50,227 nucleotides of DNA from NCBI RefSeq assembly GCF_004348345.1, contig NZ_SMJZ01000040.1, positions 1 to 50,227 on the forward strand. Direction: 5' to 3'. The notes beneath the pieces were generated by a model, which saw only the letters and a program-made list of their open reading frames with translations, was not told where the DNA came from and did no database searches. Within the stretch, counting starts at the first letter, position 1; each line of letters opens with the position of its first letter. Position numbers and translations under genes: made by a program. Positions 26,794 through 37,200 of this stretch are shown here, piece after piece. The DNA comes from Nonomuraea longispora (GTDB taxonomy: Bacteria; Actinomycetota; Actinomycetes; Streptosporangiales; Streptosporangiaceae).

Positions 26794-27168
26794 ATGGCAC
26801 AGGTGAAGGTGTACGGGCGCAGGGACGTGTGGGCGGGCCGGCAGTCTGAGGTGTCGGACCTGATCCAGTCGTGTCTGGTGAGCGCCTGGGGGCTGCCCGA
26901 GGACAAGAGGTTCCACCGGTTCCTGCTGCTGGACGCCGACGACTTCCTCTGCCCGCAGCGCGGTGAGGGCTATCTCATCATCGAGGTGGTCTGCTTCACC
27001 GGCCGCAGCGACGACGCCAAGCGGGCGCTGATCCGGGAGATCTACGCGAGATCCGGCTATGATCCGGAAAACGTCGAGATCACCATCATCGAGATGCCCA
27101 AGGTCAACTGGGGCATCCGGGGAGTTCCCGCCGATGAGCTCGCCCTGCCGTACAACGTGGAGGTCTGA
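26794..27168 (+). CDS. Tautomerase-superfamily protein lacking Pro-1
   Basis: 124 residues similar to the Tautomerase_2 group: N-terminal strand AQVKVYGR, a central helix (RQSEVSDLIQSCLVSAWGLP), FHRFLLLDADDF, YLIIEVVCFTGRSDDAKRALIREIY and VNWGIRGVPADEL. Tautomerases use the N-terminal proline left after Met removal as catalytic base. Here residue 2 is Ala, so classical tautomerase chemistry is doubtful. Divergent from the response regulator with only about 19 bases between starts. Confidence 0.82.
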   Translation: MAQVKVYGRRDVWAGRQSEVSDLIQSCLVSAWGLPEDKRFHRFLLLDADDFLCPQRGEGYLIIEVVCFTGRSDDAKRALIREIYARSGYDPENVEITIIEMPKVNWGIRGVPADELALPYNVEV

Positions 27169-27207
27169 CGTGTGGGGTGACGGCGGCCGGACGGTATCGT
27201 CCGACTC

Positions 27208-28587
27208 ATGAGCACTCACTATGACGTCGTCGTTCTCGGCGCGGGTCCAGGAGGATATACGGCCGCCGTCCGCGCCGCCCAGCTCGGACTGCGGACCGCG
27301 GTCGTCGAGGAGAAATACTGGGGTGGCGTCTGCCTGAACGTGGGCTGCATCCCCTCCAAGGCGCTGCTGCGCAACGCGGAGCTCGCCCACATCTTCAACC
27401 ACGAGGCCAAGACCTTCGGCATCAGCGGCGAGGTCAGCTTCGACTACGGCGCGGCCTTCCAGCGCAGCCGCAAGGTGGCGGACGGGCGGGTCAAGGGCGT
27501 CCACTACCTGATGAAGAAGAACGCCATCACCGAATATGACGGTCGCGGCACGTTCCTGGACGCCAACACCCTCCAGGTGAACGGCGAGACCATCACGTTC
27601 TCCCACTGCATCATCGCGGCCGGGGCCACCACCAGGCTCATCCCGGGCACGCAGCTGTCGGAGCGCGTGGTGACGTACGAGGAGCAGATCCAGACCGAGA
27701 AGCTGCCGAGCAGCATCATCATCGCGGGCGCCGGCGCGATCGGGGTGGAGTTCGCGTACGTGCTGCACAACTACGGCGTCAAGGTGACGATCGTCGAGTT
27801 CCTCGACCGGGTCGTGCCGTTGGAGGACGAAGAGGTGTCGGCCGAGTTGGCCAAGCGGTACAAGCGGCTCGGCATCGAGGTGATGACCTCCACCCGCGTC
27901 GACGGCATCGACGACTCCGGCTCCTCGGTCAAGGTCACCGTCACCAAGGGCGGCCAGACGCAGGTGCTGGAGGCCGACAAGGTGATGCAGGCCATCGGCT
28001 TCCAGCCCCGCGTCGACGGCTACGGGTTGGAGAAGACGGGCGTGGCGCTGACCGACCGGGGAGCGATCGCCGTCGACGGGCGCTGCCGGACGAACGTGCC
28101 GCACATCTTCGCCATCGGCGATGTCACCGCCAAGCTCATGCTGGCGCACGCCGCGGAGTCCATGGGCGTCATCGCGGCCGAGACGATCGGCGACGCGGAG
28201 ACCATGGAGCTCGACTACGTGATGATCCCGCGGGCGACCTACTGCCAGCCGCAGGTGGCGAGCTTCGGCTACACCGAGGCGCAGGCACGCGAGCTGGGTT
28301 ACGACGTGAAGGTGTCGAAATTCCCGTTCACGGCGAACGGCAAGGCCCACGGACTGGGCGACAGTGCCGGCTTCGTCAAGATCATCAGCGACAACACGCA
28401 CGGCGAGCTGGTCGGCGCCCACCTGATCGGGCCCGACGTGACCGAGTTGCTGCCCGAGCTCACCCTGGCGCAGCAGTGGGACCTGACGGTGCACGAGGTC
28501 GCGCGCAACGTGCACGCGCACCCGACGCTCGGCGAGGCGGTCAAGGAGGCCGTGCACGGCCTCGCCGGACACATGATCAACATGTAG
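27208..28587 (+). CDS. lpdA: Dihydrolipoyl dehydrogenase
   Basis: E3 flavoprotein of 2-oxoacid dehydrogenase complexes: re-oxidises dihydrolipoamide with NAD. 459 residues: FAD site [14 protein letters not shown], redox disulfide [13 protein letters not shown] (C42/C47), NAD site [17 protein letters not shown] (about 170-187) and C-terminal [13 protein letters not shown] with the catalytic His-Glu pair. A strong 12-bp hairpin follows the stop. Confidence 0.95.
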   Translation: MSTHYDVVVLGAGPGGYTAAVRAAQLGLRTAVVEEKYWGGVCLNVGCIPSKALLRNAELAHIFNHEAKTFGISGEVSFDYGAAFQRSRKVADGRVKGVHYLMKKNAITEYDGRGTFLDANTLQVNGETITFSHCIIAAGATTRLIPGTQLSERVVTYEEQIQTEKLPSSIIIAGAGAIGVEFAYVLHNYGVKVTIVEFLDRVVPLEDEEVSAELAKRYKRLGIEVMTSTRVDGIDDSGSSVKVTVTKGGQTQVLEADKVMQAIGFQPRVDGYGLEKTGVALTDRGAIAVDGRCRTNVPHIFAIGDVTAKLMLAHAAESMGVIAAETIGDAETMELDYVMIPRATYCQPQVASFGYTEAQARELGYDVKVSKFPFTANGKAHGLGDSAGFVKIISDNTHGELVGAHLIGPDVTELLPELTLAQQWDLTVHEVARNVHAHPTLGEAVKEAVHGLAGHMINM

Positions 28588-28596
28588 GTCCACGGG

Positions 28597-28624
28597 GATC
28601 GGTACGGCGGGCGCCGTACCGATC
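28597..28624 (+). terminator. Hairpin after lpdA
   Basis: Perfect 12-bp stem GATCGGTACGGC/GCCGTACCGATC (28597-28608 with 28613-28624) with a four-base loop. A T-rich stretch (TCTTTTCTC) follows only about 16 bases later, so termination may be weak or L-shaped. Confidence 0.55.
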
Positions 28625-28741
28625 GGCCCGGCCCGGCGGTCTTTTCTCACCAGATCTTCAGAAACCATCCATTTTTCTCCCAGGATGCCTGGAGAGTTTG
28701 AAGTCGACCGAAGACCCCCTTCGCATCGGACGGTGTCCCGT

Positions 28742-29233
28742 ATGACCTCCACCCCCGCCGAAGACACCACTGTGCAGGCGGCCCACCGCCGGCGTGCCCC
28801 CGCCGGACCCTCGATGCTCAGGCTCGGCCTGCTCGCCCTGGTCGCGATCGGCATCGCGGGCGCGGCGGCCGAGCTCGCCTTCGAACGTCACTGGGGCACC
28901 CCGACGCAGCTGATCCCGTGGGTGACGCTGGCGCTGCTGACGGTCGCGCTGCTGCTGGTCGCGCTCGGCGACTCCGCCGGCACGCTGACCGTGGTCCGTG
29001 TGCTCGCGCTGGTGGTGCTGCTCGCGGCGGCGTACGGCGTGTTCACCCACGTGTCCGTCAACCACGGCATGGGCGCGATGGACCCCGCGTGGGACTCCAT
29101 GTCGGCGCCGGCCCAGTGGTGGTCGGCCCTGACGAAGTCGGTCGGGAACGCGCCCCCGCTCGCGCCCGGCATGCTCGCCCAGAGCGCGCTGCTGCTCCTG
29201 CTGGCCTCGACGGTCCGGCGGCCGGCGAAGTGA
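28742..29233 (+). CDS. Small integral membrane protein
   Basis: 163 residues with four hydrophobic segments: LRLGLLALVAIGIAGAAAEL (about 26-45), WVTLALLTVALLLVAL (about 60-75), VVRVLALVVLLAAAYGVF (about 84-101) and GMLAQSALLLLLAS (about 142-156). No recognised domain. ATG 28742 chosen because the upstream extension lacks a ribosome site and breaks the membrane-protein pattern. Convergent with the fructosamine kinase gene. Function unknown. Confidence 0.7.
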   Translation: MTSTPAEDTTVQAAHRRRAPAGPSMLRLGLLALVAIGIAGAAAELAFERHWGTPTQLIPWVTLALLTVALLLVALGDSAGTLTVVRVLALVVLLAAAYGVFTHVSVNHGMGAMDPAWDSMSAPAQWWSALTKSVGNAPPLAPGMLAQSALLLLLASTVRRPAK

Positions 29234-29240
29234 GCCGCCG

Positions 29241-30098
29241 CTAGGCGAACGGCGCGATGATCTCGCGCACGGCCTCGGCGCACTCGGCGGCGTAGTCGTC
29301 GTGCGCGATGCTGCTCAGCAGCTCCCGCAGGTGGAACAGGGGCAGGCGGTCGCGCCAGCCCGCCTCGAGACCCGCCGCGTCCGCGTACACCTCGAAGAAC
29401 CGGTCCGAGGCGGGTGGGCGCGGCGAGCACCACAACATGCTGAGGTCGGCCTCAGCCCAGCTGTAGGAGACGGCGGGGTCGATCAGCGCGGCGCCGCCGG
29501 CCCGGCCGGACAGGACGTTCTCGCGCCACAGGTCGCCGTGCGTCAGCACCGGCGGCCGGGGCGGCAGCAGGTCGGGCAGCGCGGCGCAGAGGCGTTCGAG
29601 CGCGCGTCGTTCGGCGGCGTCGAAGGCGGCTTCCACCAGTGGTTCGGGGAGCCAGCGCAGGATGCGGCGCTGCGCGAGGAAGGCGTGACCGTCGGAGTGC
29701 CACGTGTTGTCCTGCCGCAGGCGCCCGAGCCAGCCGTCCCGGTGCCAGCCGAACCGGTCGCCGCGCGTGGTCGTGTGCAGGCGGGCGACGTCGCGGGCCA
29801 GCTCTTCCCAGAACCGCTCGTCGTCGTCGCGGCGCGGCGGTAACGGCTCCAGCACGAGCAGCCGCGGCGTCACCGCCAGCACCTCGGGCGTGGTGACGCC
29901 GGCGACGCGCAGCGCGCGCAGCCCCTCCGCCTCGACCTCGAACAGGTCATCGGCTCCGGCGCGCAACGTCTTGGCGAACACGCGGGAGCCGTCGCGCAGG
30001 GTTGCCAGCCCGGCCAGCGCCACCACCCCGCCGTGCGCGGCCTGCGCCGTGACCGCGTCGAACCCGGCCGCGCGCAGCCGGTCGAGAAGGAGGTCCAT
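29241..30098 (-). CDS. Fructosamine kinase family protein
   Basis: 285-residue kinase-fold protein. Family members phosphorylate sugar adducts on amines (Amadori products), aiding protein deglycation or catabolism. Motifs: VFAKTLRAG (ATP Lys), FWEELARDVARLHT, the catalytic loop LTHGDLWRENVL and metal segment ALIDPAVSYSWAEADLSML. The ATG at 30098 (MDLLLDRLRAAG) fits the family start. It follows a methyltransferase gene by 28 bases on the same strand. Confidence 0.9.
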   Translation of the reverse strand: MDLLLDRLRAAGFDAVTAQAAHGGVVALAGLATLRDGSRVFAKTLRAGADDLFEVEAEGLRALRVAGVTTPEVLAVTPRLLVLEPLPPRRDDDERFWEELARDVARLHTTTRGDRFGWHRDGWLGRLRQDNTWHSDGHAFLAQRRILRWLPEPLVEAAFDAAERRALERLCAALPDLLPPRPPVLTHGDLWRENVLSGRAGGAALIDPAVSYSWAEADLSMLWCSPRPPASDRFFEVYADAAGLEAGWRDRLPLFHLRELLSSIAHDDYAAECAEAVREIIAPFA

Positions 30099-30126
30099 GA
30101 GCGCCCATCCAACCACCCCGGCCGGG

Positions 30127-30714
30127 TCAGGGTTTGCGGTAGGCGAGCAGGTATCTCCAGAACAGCAGCCGCCGCAGGCGGAAGCCGGGCAGCAGCACGT
30201 CCGCCTCCTGGCGGATCTCGGTCAGCGTCATCCGGGACTGCGCGACGGGCGCGGGCGACGGCTCGCCCCTGCCGGTCATGGCGAGCCTGGCCACCGCGTT
30301 CACGGGGATGGCGGCCAGGCTCCAGGCCAGGTCGGCGGGCGTCGACTCGCGGTAGCAGCCCAGGATGGCGAGCATGCCGCCGGGAGCGAGCGCGTCGCGC
30401 AGCGTGGCGACCGTGCCGAACGGCACGTGGTGGATGCTCGCCAGGCACGAGATGTAGTCGTAGTGGTCCTTGGGCAGCTCGGTCTCCGTGATGTCGGCAC
30501 AGCGGAAACGCGGCCCCCCGCGACCCGGCGACGCCGCGACGGCGGACTCGATCACCCGCGCCGACAGGTCGACGGCGTCGACCTCCATGCCGAGCTGCGC
30601 GAGCCGCAGCGCGAAGCGTCCTGTGCCGCATCCGACGTCGAGCGCGGTGCGGCTCTCACGGGGCACCAGGCGGAGGAGCATCCCGTGATAGTGATCATTG
30701 TGATCGAAGGCCAT
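30127..30714 (-). CDS. Class I SAM-dependent methyltransferase
   Basis: 195 residues from ATG 30714 (MAFDHNDHYHGMLL). SAM-binding motif I TALDVGCGTGRFALRLAQLG (about 22-41), acidic motif II VDAVDLS, then DHYDYISCLASIHHVPF and LAPGGMLAILGCYRES. Small-molecule methyltransferase of unknown substrate. The frame extends upstream, but the extension is not methyltransferase-like and no ribosome site supports it. Probably co-transcribed with fructosamine kinase and possibly with the upstream two-component genes (151-base gap). Confidence 0.88.
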   Translation of the reverse strand: MAFDHNDHYHGMLLRLVPRESRTALDVGCGTGRFALRLAQLGMEVDAVDLSARVIESAVAASPGRGGPRFRCADITETELPKDHYDYISCLASIHHVPFGTVATLRDALAPGGMLAILGCYRESTPADLAWSLAAIPVNAVARLAMTGRGEPSPAPVAQSRMTLTEIRQEADVLLPGFRLRRLLFWRYLLAYRKP

Positions 30715-30865
30715 GAATGAACTCTGCCAGATTCTCTGGAACGTGAGGAACAGGTTCGCCACGAGACGCGATGCACATGCGGTCAGCATTTTTCCGCGCT
30801 TTCCCCGCGAGCGAAAGAAGGAGTCGGGAAAGACCATTCGAAATCACCGCAATGGCGATGAACTA

Positions 30866-31504
30866 TCAGAGGGTGGCGTCGCGGAGCAGCAAGGCGGCCT
30901 GGACCCGGTTGGCGCAGCCGAGCTTGGTCAGGATGCGGCTGACGTAGGTCTTGACCGTCGCCTCGCTCATGTGGACGCGCCTGCCGACCTCTGCGTTGGA
31001 CAACCCTTCCGCCACCTGCCGGAGCACGTCCAGCTCACGCGGGGTGAGCGCGGCCAGCCGCCGCCCGGCGTCGCGTCCGCGTTGGCCCGCGTCGAAGTCG
31101 AAGGAGACCATGCCGAGCACGTGCCGGGTGACCTCGGGGGACAGGTACGCCTGCCCCGCGTGCGCGGCCCGGACGGCCCTGATTAATTCCGCAGGCTCAC
31201 AATTTTTGAGGATAAATCCGGAAACATTTCGCTGGAGTGCCCGTCGTACGTTCTCCTCGTCCCCGAACGCGGTCAGCATCACCACCCGCGTCTCCCCCAT
31301 TTCCGCCGCCGCGGCCAGCCCGTCGAGCACCGGCATCGTGATGTCGAGCAGCGCCACGTCCACGTGCCGGCGGCGGGCGGCGGACACGGCCGCGCGCCCG
31401 TCGCCCACACACTCCACCACCTCGATGTCGCCCGCCGACTCCAGGACGGCGCGGATGCCGGCCGTGATGAGCGGCTCGTCGTCGGCGACCAGCACTCTGA
31501 TCAC
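30866..31504 (-). CDS. NarL/FixJ-family response regulator
   Basis: 212 residues from GTG 31504, overlapping the kinase stop by four bases, so it is translationally coupled. Receiver domain: DDE pocket, D54 (ALLDITMP), LTAFG and ILKNCEP. Note that the usual K-S pair after the conserved Lys is N-C here. LuxR-type helix-turn-helix LTPRELDVLRQVAEGLSNAEVGRRVHMSEATVKTYVSRIL. Partner of the adjacent histidine kinase. Confidence 0.93.
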   Translation of the reverse strand: MIRVLVADDEPLITAGIRAVLESAGDIEVVECVGDGRAAVSAARRRHVDVALLDITMPVLDGLAAAAEMGETRVVMLTAFGDEENVRRALQRNVSGFILKNCEPAELIRAVRAAHAGQAYLSPEVTRHVLGMVSFDFDAGQRGRDAGRRLAALTPRELDVLRQVAEGLSNAEVGRRVHMSEATVKTYVSRILTKLGCANRVQAALLLRDATL

Positions 31505-32631
31505 GCCGACGCCTCCACCGCGTCCCGTGCCAGCGGCAACATCGCGACCAGCCGGAACTCGTACGGCTCCGCGTGCACGCGCAGCAGCCCGCCCGCCGCG
31601 CGCACCCGCTCGGCCAGCCCGGCCAGCCCGGTGCCGCCGGGCCGGCCGGGCGCCGCCGGCGGGGCGGGGTCGGCGTCCGGGTTGTCGGCCCGGTTGTCGG
31701 CCCGGTTGTCGGCCCGGTTGTCGGCCCGGTTGTCGGCCCGGTTGTCGGCCGGGTTGGCCACGCCGACCAGGAGGGCGTCCGGCTGCCAGTCGAGCGACAC
31801 GCGGATGGGTGCGCCGGGCGCGTGTTTGGCGGCGTTCGTCAGGCCTTCCTGGACGACCTGGTGGGCGGCGTGCCCGGCGTCCGGCTCCGCGAACGGCGCG
31901 GCCGGGCCCGTACGTTCGACCGTCACCGTGAGCCCCGCCGCGCTGGCCCTGGCCACGAGCTCGTCGATGCCCGCCACGCCCGGCCGGTCCGCGTGGCGCA
32001 GCGCGCCGACCACCTCGTGCAGCTCCGCCATCGCCGTACGGGCCGTGCCCGCCAGGCCGCGTACGGCGCCGCGCTGCTCGGCGGGCAGGTCGGCGACCTC
32101 CAGCGCGGCCGCCTGCACCGAGACCAGGCCGAGCAGGTGGCCGAGCGAGTCGTGCATGTCGCGGGCGATGCGCAGCCGTTCGCGCAGCCGCTCGCGCTCG
32201 GCGGTGAGCTCCCGTTCCCTGCGCTGGTGTTCGCGCTGCTGGGCGAGGTAGCGGCCGGCCAGCACGGGCAGCGCGGTCAGGACCACGACGCGGGCCAGCA
32301 CCACGAACGGCTCGGCCGCGAGCGAGGCGCGCTGCGCGACCGTCAGGAGCACTCCGAGGTAGGCGACGGTCGCGAGGGACGCCAGGATCAGGCCCCGCCG
32401 ATCGGAGATGCGATGACCGGCCTGGTAGCCGGTGCAGACGAGCAGCGCGTACGAGCCGCCGGTCTGCAGGGCCAGGGTCAGGGCGACCAGGAAGGCGGCG
32501 AGCGGCCTGCGCGGGGAGGCCGCCATGGCGAGGGCCGTCACCACGGCGTACACGGCCAGCGCCCAGTCGTGCGCCCTGTCCAGCCACAACAGCGCCGTAT
32601 CGGCGGCCACGACCGCTACAAACCAGGCCAT
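31501..32631 (-). CDS. NarL-type sensor histidine kinase with ADNR repeat insert
   Basis: 376 residues from ATG 32631 (GTGAGG just upstream). Four or five N-terminal membrane helices (about 1-130) and a HisKA_3 dimerisation helix with phospho-acceptor H160 (ARDMHDSLGH) follow. An HATPase domain (N-box HQVVQEGLTNAAKHAPG) ends in GTGLAGLAERVRAAGG. Between N-box and G-box, where the ATP lid lies, the protein has five ADNR repeats plus ADNP, encoded by a 12-bp DNA repeat. A GTG 18 bases upstream is an alternative start. Likely membrane sensor for the coupled regulator; the signal is unknown. Confidence 0.9.
   Translation of the reverse strand: MAWFVAVVAADTALLWLDRAHDWALAVYAVVTALAMAASPRRPLAAFLVALTLALQTGGSYALLVCTGYQAGHRISDRRGLILASLATVAYLGVLLTVAQRASLAAEPFVVLARVVVLTALPVLAGRYLAQQREHQRRERELTAERERLRERLRIARDMHDSLGHLLGLVSVQAAALEVADLPAEQRGAVRGLAGTARTAMAELHEVVGALRHADRPGVAGIDELVARASAAGLTVTVERTGPAAPFAEPDAGHAAHQVVQEGLTNAAKHAPGAPIRVSLDWQPDALLVGVANPADNRADNRADNRADNRADNRADNPDADPAPPAAPGRPGGTGLAGLAERVRAAGGLLRVHAEPYEFRLVAMLPLARDAVEASA
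31681..31752. repeat. 12-bp minisatellite, six units, inside the kinase gene
   Basis: Unit GTTGTCGGCCCG: five perfect tandem copies (31681-31740) and a sixth with one changed base (31741-31752). Unit length is a multiple of three, so gain or loss of units keeps the reading frame and changes the protein by four residues each time. Confidence 0.95.
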
Positions 32632-32731
32632 GAACCTCACCCTACTCACGCCCTCGGGTCAACTTTGGAGAACAACCTCCGGCGACTTCCGGCGGCAGAC
32701 GGGCGGGCCGGCCGCTCCGTAGCGTGTCGGC

Positions 32732-34090
32732 GTGATCCGTACATTTCTGGCACTCACCGTGCTCACCACACCCGCCCCGGCCGCGCAGGACCTCACGTGG
32801 GCGGCCTGCCCCGGGGACACCGCCTCCGAGCTGCGATGCGCGGACCTGCCCGTCGCGCTCGCCCCCGGCAGCGACAGGAAGCTCACGCTCAAGGTGGCCC
32901 GGCTGCCCGCGACCGGCGAGAAGAAGGGCACCGTGATGATCAACTTCGGCGGTCCGCAGGGCGACCAGATCGCCATAATGCGGTCCGTGGCGAAGATCTT
33001 CACCAGGATCCGGCAGTCCATGGACGTCGTGACGTGGGACCCGCGCGGCTACCCCGGGCTCAGCACGCCGGTGCTCCAGTGCGACTGGAGCCTGCTGCGC
33101 ACCCCCGCCTTCCCCCGTGACCAGGCCGGGCTCGACCGGCTCGCCGCCGCGAACAAGGTCAGAGGTGACCGGTGCCGCGACACGGACCCCGTGCTCTTCG
33201 ACCACATGGACTCCGCGAGCGACGCCCGCGACGCCGAGGCCATCCGGCGGGCACTCGGCGAGGAGCGGATGAACTTCATCGGCACCTCGTACGGCGGCAT
33301 CATCGCCCAAGCCTACGCCCGGCAGTTCCCCGCGCGGGTGCGCACGATGTACGTCGACGGCACCGGCAACCACGGCGCCGCGAACTGGGATCGTGAGCTC
33401 ACCGCCATGGCCCGCGACCGCGAACACCAGATGGACCGCTTCTTCGCCTGGGCGCCCAAGGGCGTGGAGCGGCGCTGGCGCAGGCTGGTCGCCAAGGCCG
33501 ACAAGGAGCCGATTCCCGCCCCGGAGGTGGACGCCCGCTACGACGGCACGCAGTTGCGCGCTCTCGGCAGCCAGAAGGCCGGACGCGGCCCCGCCGGGTG
33601 GGACGCCCTGCTCGCGGCGATCAAGGTGGCGGAGGGCGGCGACGCCTCCGGGTTCGCGCCCGGCGGGCGGAACCCGTACCCCGGTCTCATGGGCGGCGGC
33701 GTGAAGGAGTGTCTCGACTTCCCCCGGACCGAGAGCCAGCGGGACCTGGCGCGCACGGTCAGGCGGCTGCGCCAGGTCGCTCCCAACACGGGGGCGGCGT
33801 TCCCGATGGCCTGGCACGCCCCGCTCACCTGCGCGGGCTGGCCCGCGCCGGTCGCCAACCCGCCGTCGCCACTGCCCGGGAAGGTGCCGCCGATGCTGGG
33901 CGCGGGCACGTGGCTGGACTATGCTCCGACGTCGCGGGTCGTCGAGCAGGTCAGGGGCAGCCGGATGATCAGGTTCGACGGTCCTGGGCACAACCTGTTC
34001 GCCGCGATGGCCAACGCCTGCGTCATCGGCCACGTCAGCGCGTACGTCACCACGGGCAAGCTCCCGCCCCGCGGCACCGAGTGTTCCTGA
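32732..34090 (+). CDS. Secreted alpha/beta-hydrolase (tripeptidyl aminopeptidase-like)
   Basis: 452 residues with a short signal sequence (MIRTFLALTVLTTPAPAA). Alpha/beta-hydrolase core: oxyanion region INFGGPQG, DVVTWDPRGYPGLS, nucleophile S186 in GTSYGG, and a C-terminal TAP-like part with the likely catalytic His in FDGPGHNLF. Related Streptomyces enzymes (SlpD/SlpE/Tap) remove N-terminal peptides from secreted proteins. It stands upstream of a large subtilase on the same strand, suggesting an extracellular proteolysis locus. Confidence 0.88.
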   Translation: MIRTFLALTVLTTPAPAAQDLTWAACPGDTASELRCADLPVALAPGSDRKLTLKVARLPATGEKKGTVMINFGGPQGDQIAIMRSVAKIFTRIRQSMDVVTWDPRGYPGLSTPVLQCDWSLLRTPAFPRDQAGLDRLAAANKVRGDRCRDTDPVLFDHMDSASDARDAEAIRRALGEERMNFIGTSYGGIIAQAYARQFPARVRTMYVDGTGNHGAANWDRELTAMARDREHQMDRFFAWAPKGVERRWRRLVAKADKEPIPAPEVDARYDGTQLRALGSQKAGRGPAGWDALLAAIKVAEGGDASGFAPGGRNPYPGLMGGGVKECLDFPRTESQRDLARTVRRLRQVAPNTGAAFPMAWHAPLTCAGWPAPVANPPSPLPGKVPPMLGAGTWLDYAPTSRVVEQVRGSRMIRFDGPGHNLFAAMANACVIGHVSAYVTTGKLPPRGTECS

Positions 34091-34216
34091 CCGGTTGTCG
34101 TTTTCACGACATGTCGTTGTTTGCTCACCCGGACCAGCCCTTATGAGCAGGCGCGATGCTCCATTCTCTTGAACGAGTGAAGCCTGGGCCACCCCCACAG
34201 ACAGATCGGTTCGTTC

Positions 34217-37200
34217 ATGCGATGGATCACCCGCCTGGCCGCCATCGGCGCGGGCCTGGCGATGATTGCCGTACCGGTGCCCGCGCACGCCGTGGCGCCG
34301 GAGCCGGCAGCAGGTTCTGACCCGCGCCGGGTGACACTGATCACCGGTGACGTGGTGACGGTCCAGGAGTTCGCGGGCGGCAAGCGCGCGGCGACCGTAC
34401 AACCAGGCAAGGGCCGCGAGGACGTCAGGTTCTTCACCAAGGAGGAGAACGGCGACCTGGTGGTCACCCCCGCCGACATGGTCCCCTACCTCTCGCGGGG
34501 GCTCATGGACGAGCGGCTGTTCTCGGTCAGCGACCTGATCGAGCAGGGGTACGACGACGAGAGCAGCGACGTCCTGCCGCTGATCCTGGCGTACAAGGAG
34601 AACCGGCAGGCCGTCACGCTGAAGAGCGTCAACGCGCGGGCCCTGCGGGCGGACAAGGACGCGCTGCCCGTGCTCTGGGGAGCCGAGCGCTCCGGTGACG
34701 AGCCGCGGCTGCGCGACGGGCTGGCCAAGATCTGGCTCGACGGGAAGGTCACCGCGTCGCTGGAGCACAGCGTCCCGCAGGTGGGGGCGCCGCAGGCCTG
34801 GCAGGACGGGTACGACGGCAAGGGCGTGAAGGTCGCCGTCCTCGACACCGGGATCGACGAGTCGCACCCCGACGTCGCGTCCAAGGTCACGGGGACCCGC
34901 AACTTCACCGACGACCCCTCGGCCAAGGACGAGCACGGCCACGGCACCCACGTCGCCGCCACGGTAGCGGGCACCGGCGAGGCGTCCGGCGGGCTGCGCA
35001 AGGGCGTCGCGCCCGGCGCGGAGCTGGTCATCGGCAAGGTGCTGGACGCCAACGGCAACGGCTCGGAGTCGCAGGTGCTCGAAGGCATGGAGTGGGCCGC
35101 TCGGGAAAGCGGTGCCGACATCGTCAACATGAGCCTCGGCGGCGGCCCCACCGACGGGACCGACCCGCTCAGCAGGGCGGTGGACGTGCTGACGGAGGAG
35201 ACCGGCAGCCTGTTCGTCATCGCGGCGGGCAACGAGGGCGACGACTACACGGTGGGCTCGCCGGGAGCCGCCACCTCCGCGCTGACCGTCGGCGCGGTGG
35301 ACGCGAACGACGCGCTGGCGCCGTTCTCCAGCCGCGGCCCGCGCCTGGACGAGGCGCTCAAGCCCGACATCACCGCCCCGGGCGTGGACATCGTCGCCGC
35401 GCGGGCGGCGGGCACCGAGCTGGGCACGCCCGTCGACGACGGGTACACCAAGCTGTCGGGCACGTCGATGGCCACCCCGCACGTGGCGGGCGCGGCGGCC
35501 GTGCTGGCGCAGCGCCATCCCGAGTGGAAGCCCGGGCAGCTCAAGGACGCGCTGGTGTCGACGGCGAAGACCGTCGAAGGGCAGACGCCGTACGAGCAGG
35601 GCGGGGGCCGTCTCGACGTGGCCCGCGCCGTACGGCAGGCGGTCACGGCCACGGCGTCGCTCAGCATGGGCGTGTTCGAGGACGACGGGACCGACACCCC
35701 CGGCGGCACCATCACCTACACCAACACCGGCGAGGAGCCCGTCTCGCTGACCGTCGCCGCGATCCTGGGCAACCTGGACGGCGACGCCCCCGGAGAGGGC
35801 GCCGTGAACCTGTCGGCGACGACCCTCACCGTGGACGCCGGGGCGAGCGCCACCGTCGAGACCACCGTGGACCTGACCAAGCTCGTGCACGGCAGGCACG
35901 TCGGCCACGTCACCGCCACCGCGGCCGACGGCTCGGTGGCCGCGCACACCACGCTCGCGCTGACCCGGCGCGGCAAGATGCACAAGGTGCACTTCACCGG
36001 CATCGAACGGGACGGCAGTCCCGCCCGCGTGCCGCTGATCGCCATGTACGGAGCCGCCGCCAGGGACGACGCCTACGGTTACATCCTGCGCGAGCACGAG
36101 GGCTGGACGGTGGAGGTGCCGGAGGGCACCTACCACATGCAGGCGATCATGGGCGAGACGCACGACGAGTTGCCCGTCGACTCCCTCGTCGTCAACCCCG
36201 AACTGCCGGTCACCTCGGACATGGAGGTCGTGCTCGACGCCAGGACCGCCGTACCGATCGAGATCAAAACCTCCCAGGAGGTGATACAGGAGGGCATCTC
36301 CACCTACTTCACCCACCGCACGTACGGCTCCCGCAAGATCACGTCCAGCGCGATGAACTTCCCCTCGGTCGACGGGCTCGCGGTCACCCCCACCGCGCCG
36401 GTGCGCAACGGCACCTTCGAGTTCTCCTCGCGCTGGCAGCTCGCGGCGCCCCGGGTGAGCGCCCGGCTGGGCCGCGACCCGCTGGTGGTGCGCCCCACGA
36501 TCCGCTCGCCGGAGATCGACGGCAGGAAGCGCTGGAAGCTGGTCGACGGCGGCACGGGCGACGTGGGCGGGATCGACGTCAAGGGCAAGGCGGTCGTCAT
36601 CACCAGCGCGACGTTCGGCGACTGGACAAGCAAGCTGAAGGACATCGCCGCGGCCGGCGCGGCGGCGGTGGTCGTGGTCGGGCCCGACGGCAGGGCCATG
36701 TGGCAGCCGTGGACGCCCGTGGGCGACCGCGACCCGCTGCCCACGCTGATGATCACGCACGACCGCGGCCAGGTGCTGCTGGACAAGGCCCGCGCCGGCC
36801 GTGCCACGCTCGACGTGACCGGCCAGTTCGCGACCCCCTACCTGTACGAGGTCATGCAGGTCTCCTCGGGCCGGGTGCCCGACCGGATCGTGCACGAGGT
36901 CAGCTGGCGTAACACCGCCAGGGTCGACACGAGCTACCAGGAGTCCGGCGGCGGCTCGTACGGCAAGGACCAGCGGTTCGGGTGGCGGCCGTGGCAGACC
37001 TACGACCTGGGCCGGCAGATGGAGACCCAGCGCGTGGTGCGCACGCCGCTGCGCAGGGCCGAGTACGTCAGCTCGGGCGACACCCAGTGGCAGCACGTGG
37101 TCCAGCACACGCTCACGTGGGAGTCGTCGAGCCGGCTGCGCGGGGGCCTGACCGACCGGCCCAGGACGTACCGGGCGGGCGAGATCGCCAGGGAACGGTG

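Noticed and set aside
26326..28854. An 842-codon minus-strand frame
   Set aside because: Antisense to lpdA and out of frame with the response regulator; low-complexity translation only.
31681..31752. Short regular repeats resembling a CRISPR array
   Set aside because: Units are contiguous 12-mers without spacers and lie inside a kinase gene; no cas genes in the window.
32642..37108. A 1488-codon open frame on the minus strand
   Set aside because: It is antisense to the intact, well-supported subtilase and hydrolase genes; its composition (Gly/Arg/His/Val-rich, no domains) is a by-product of high-GC codon bias.
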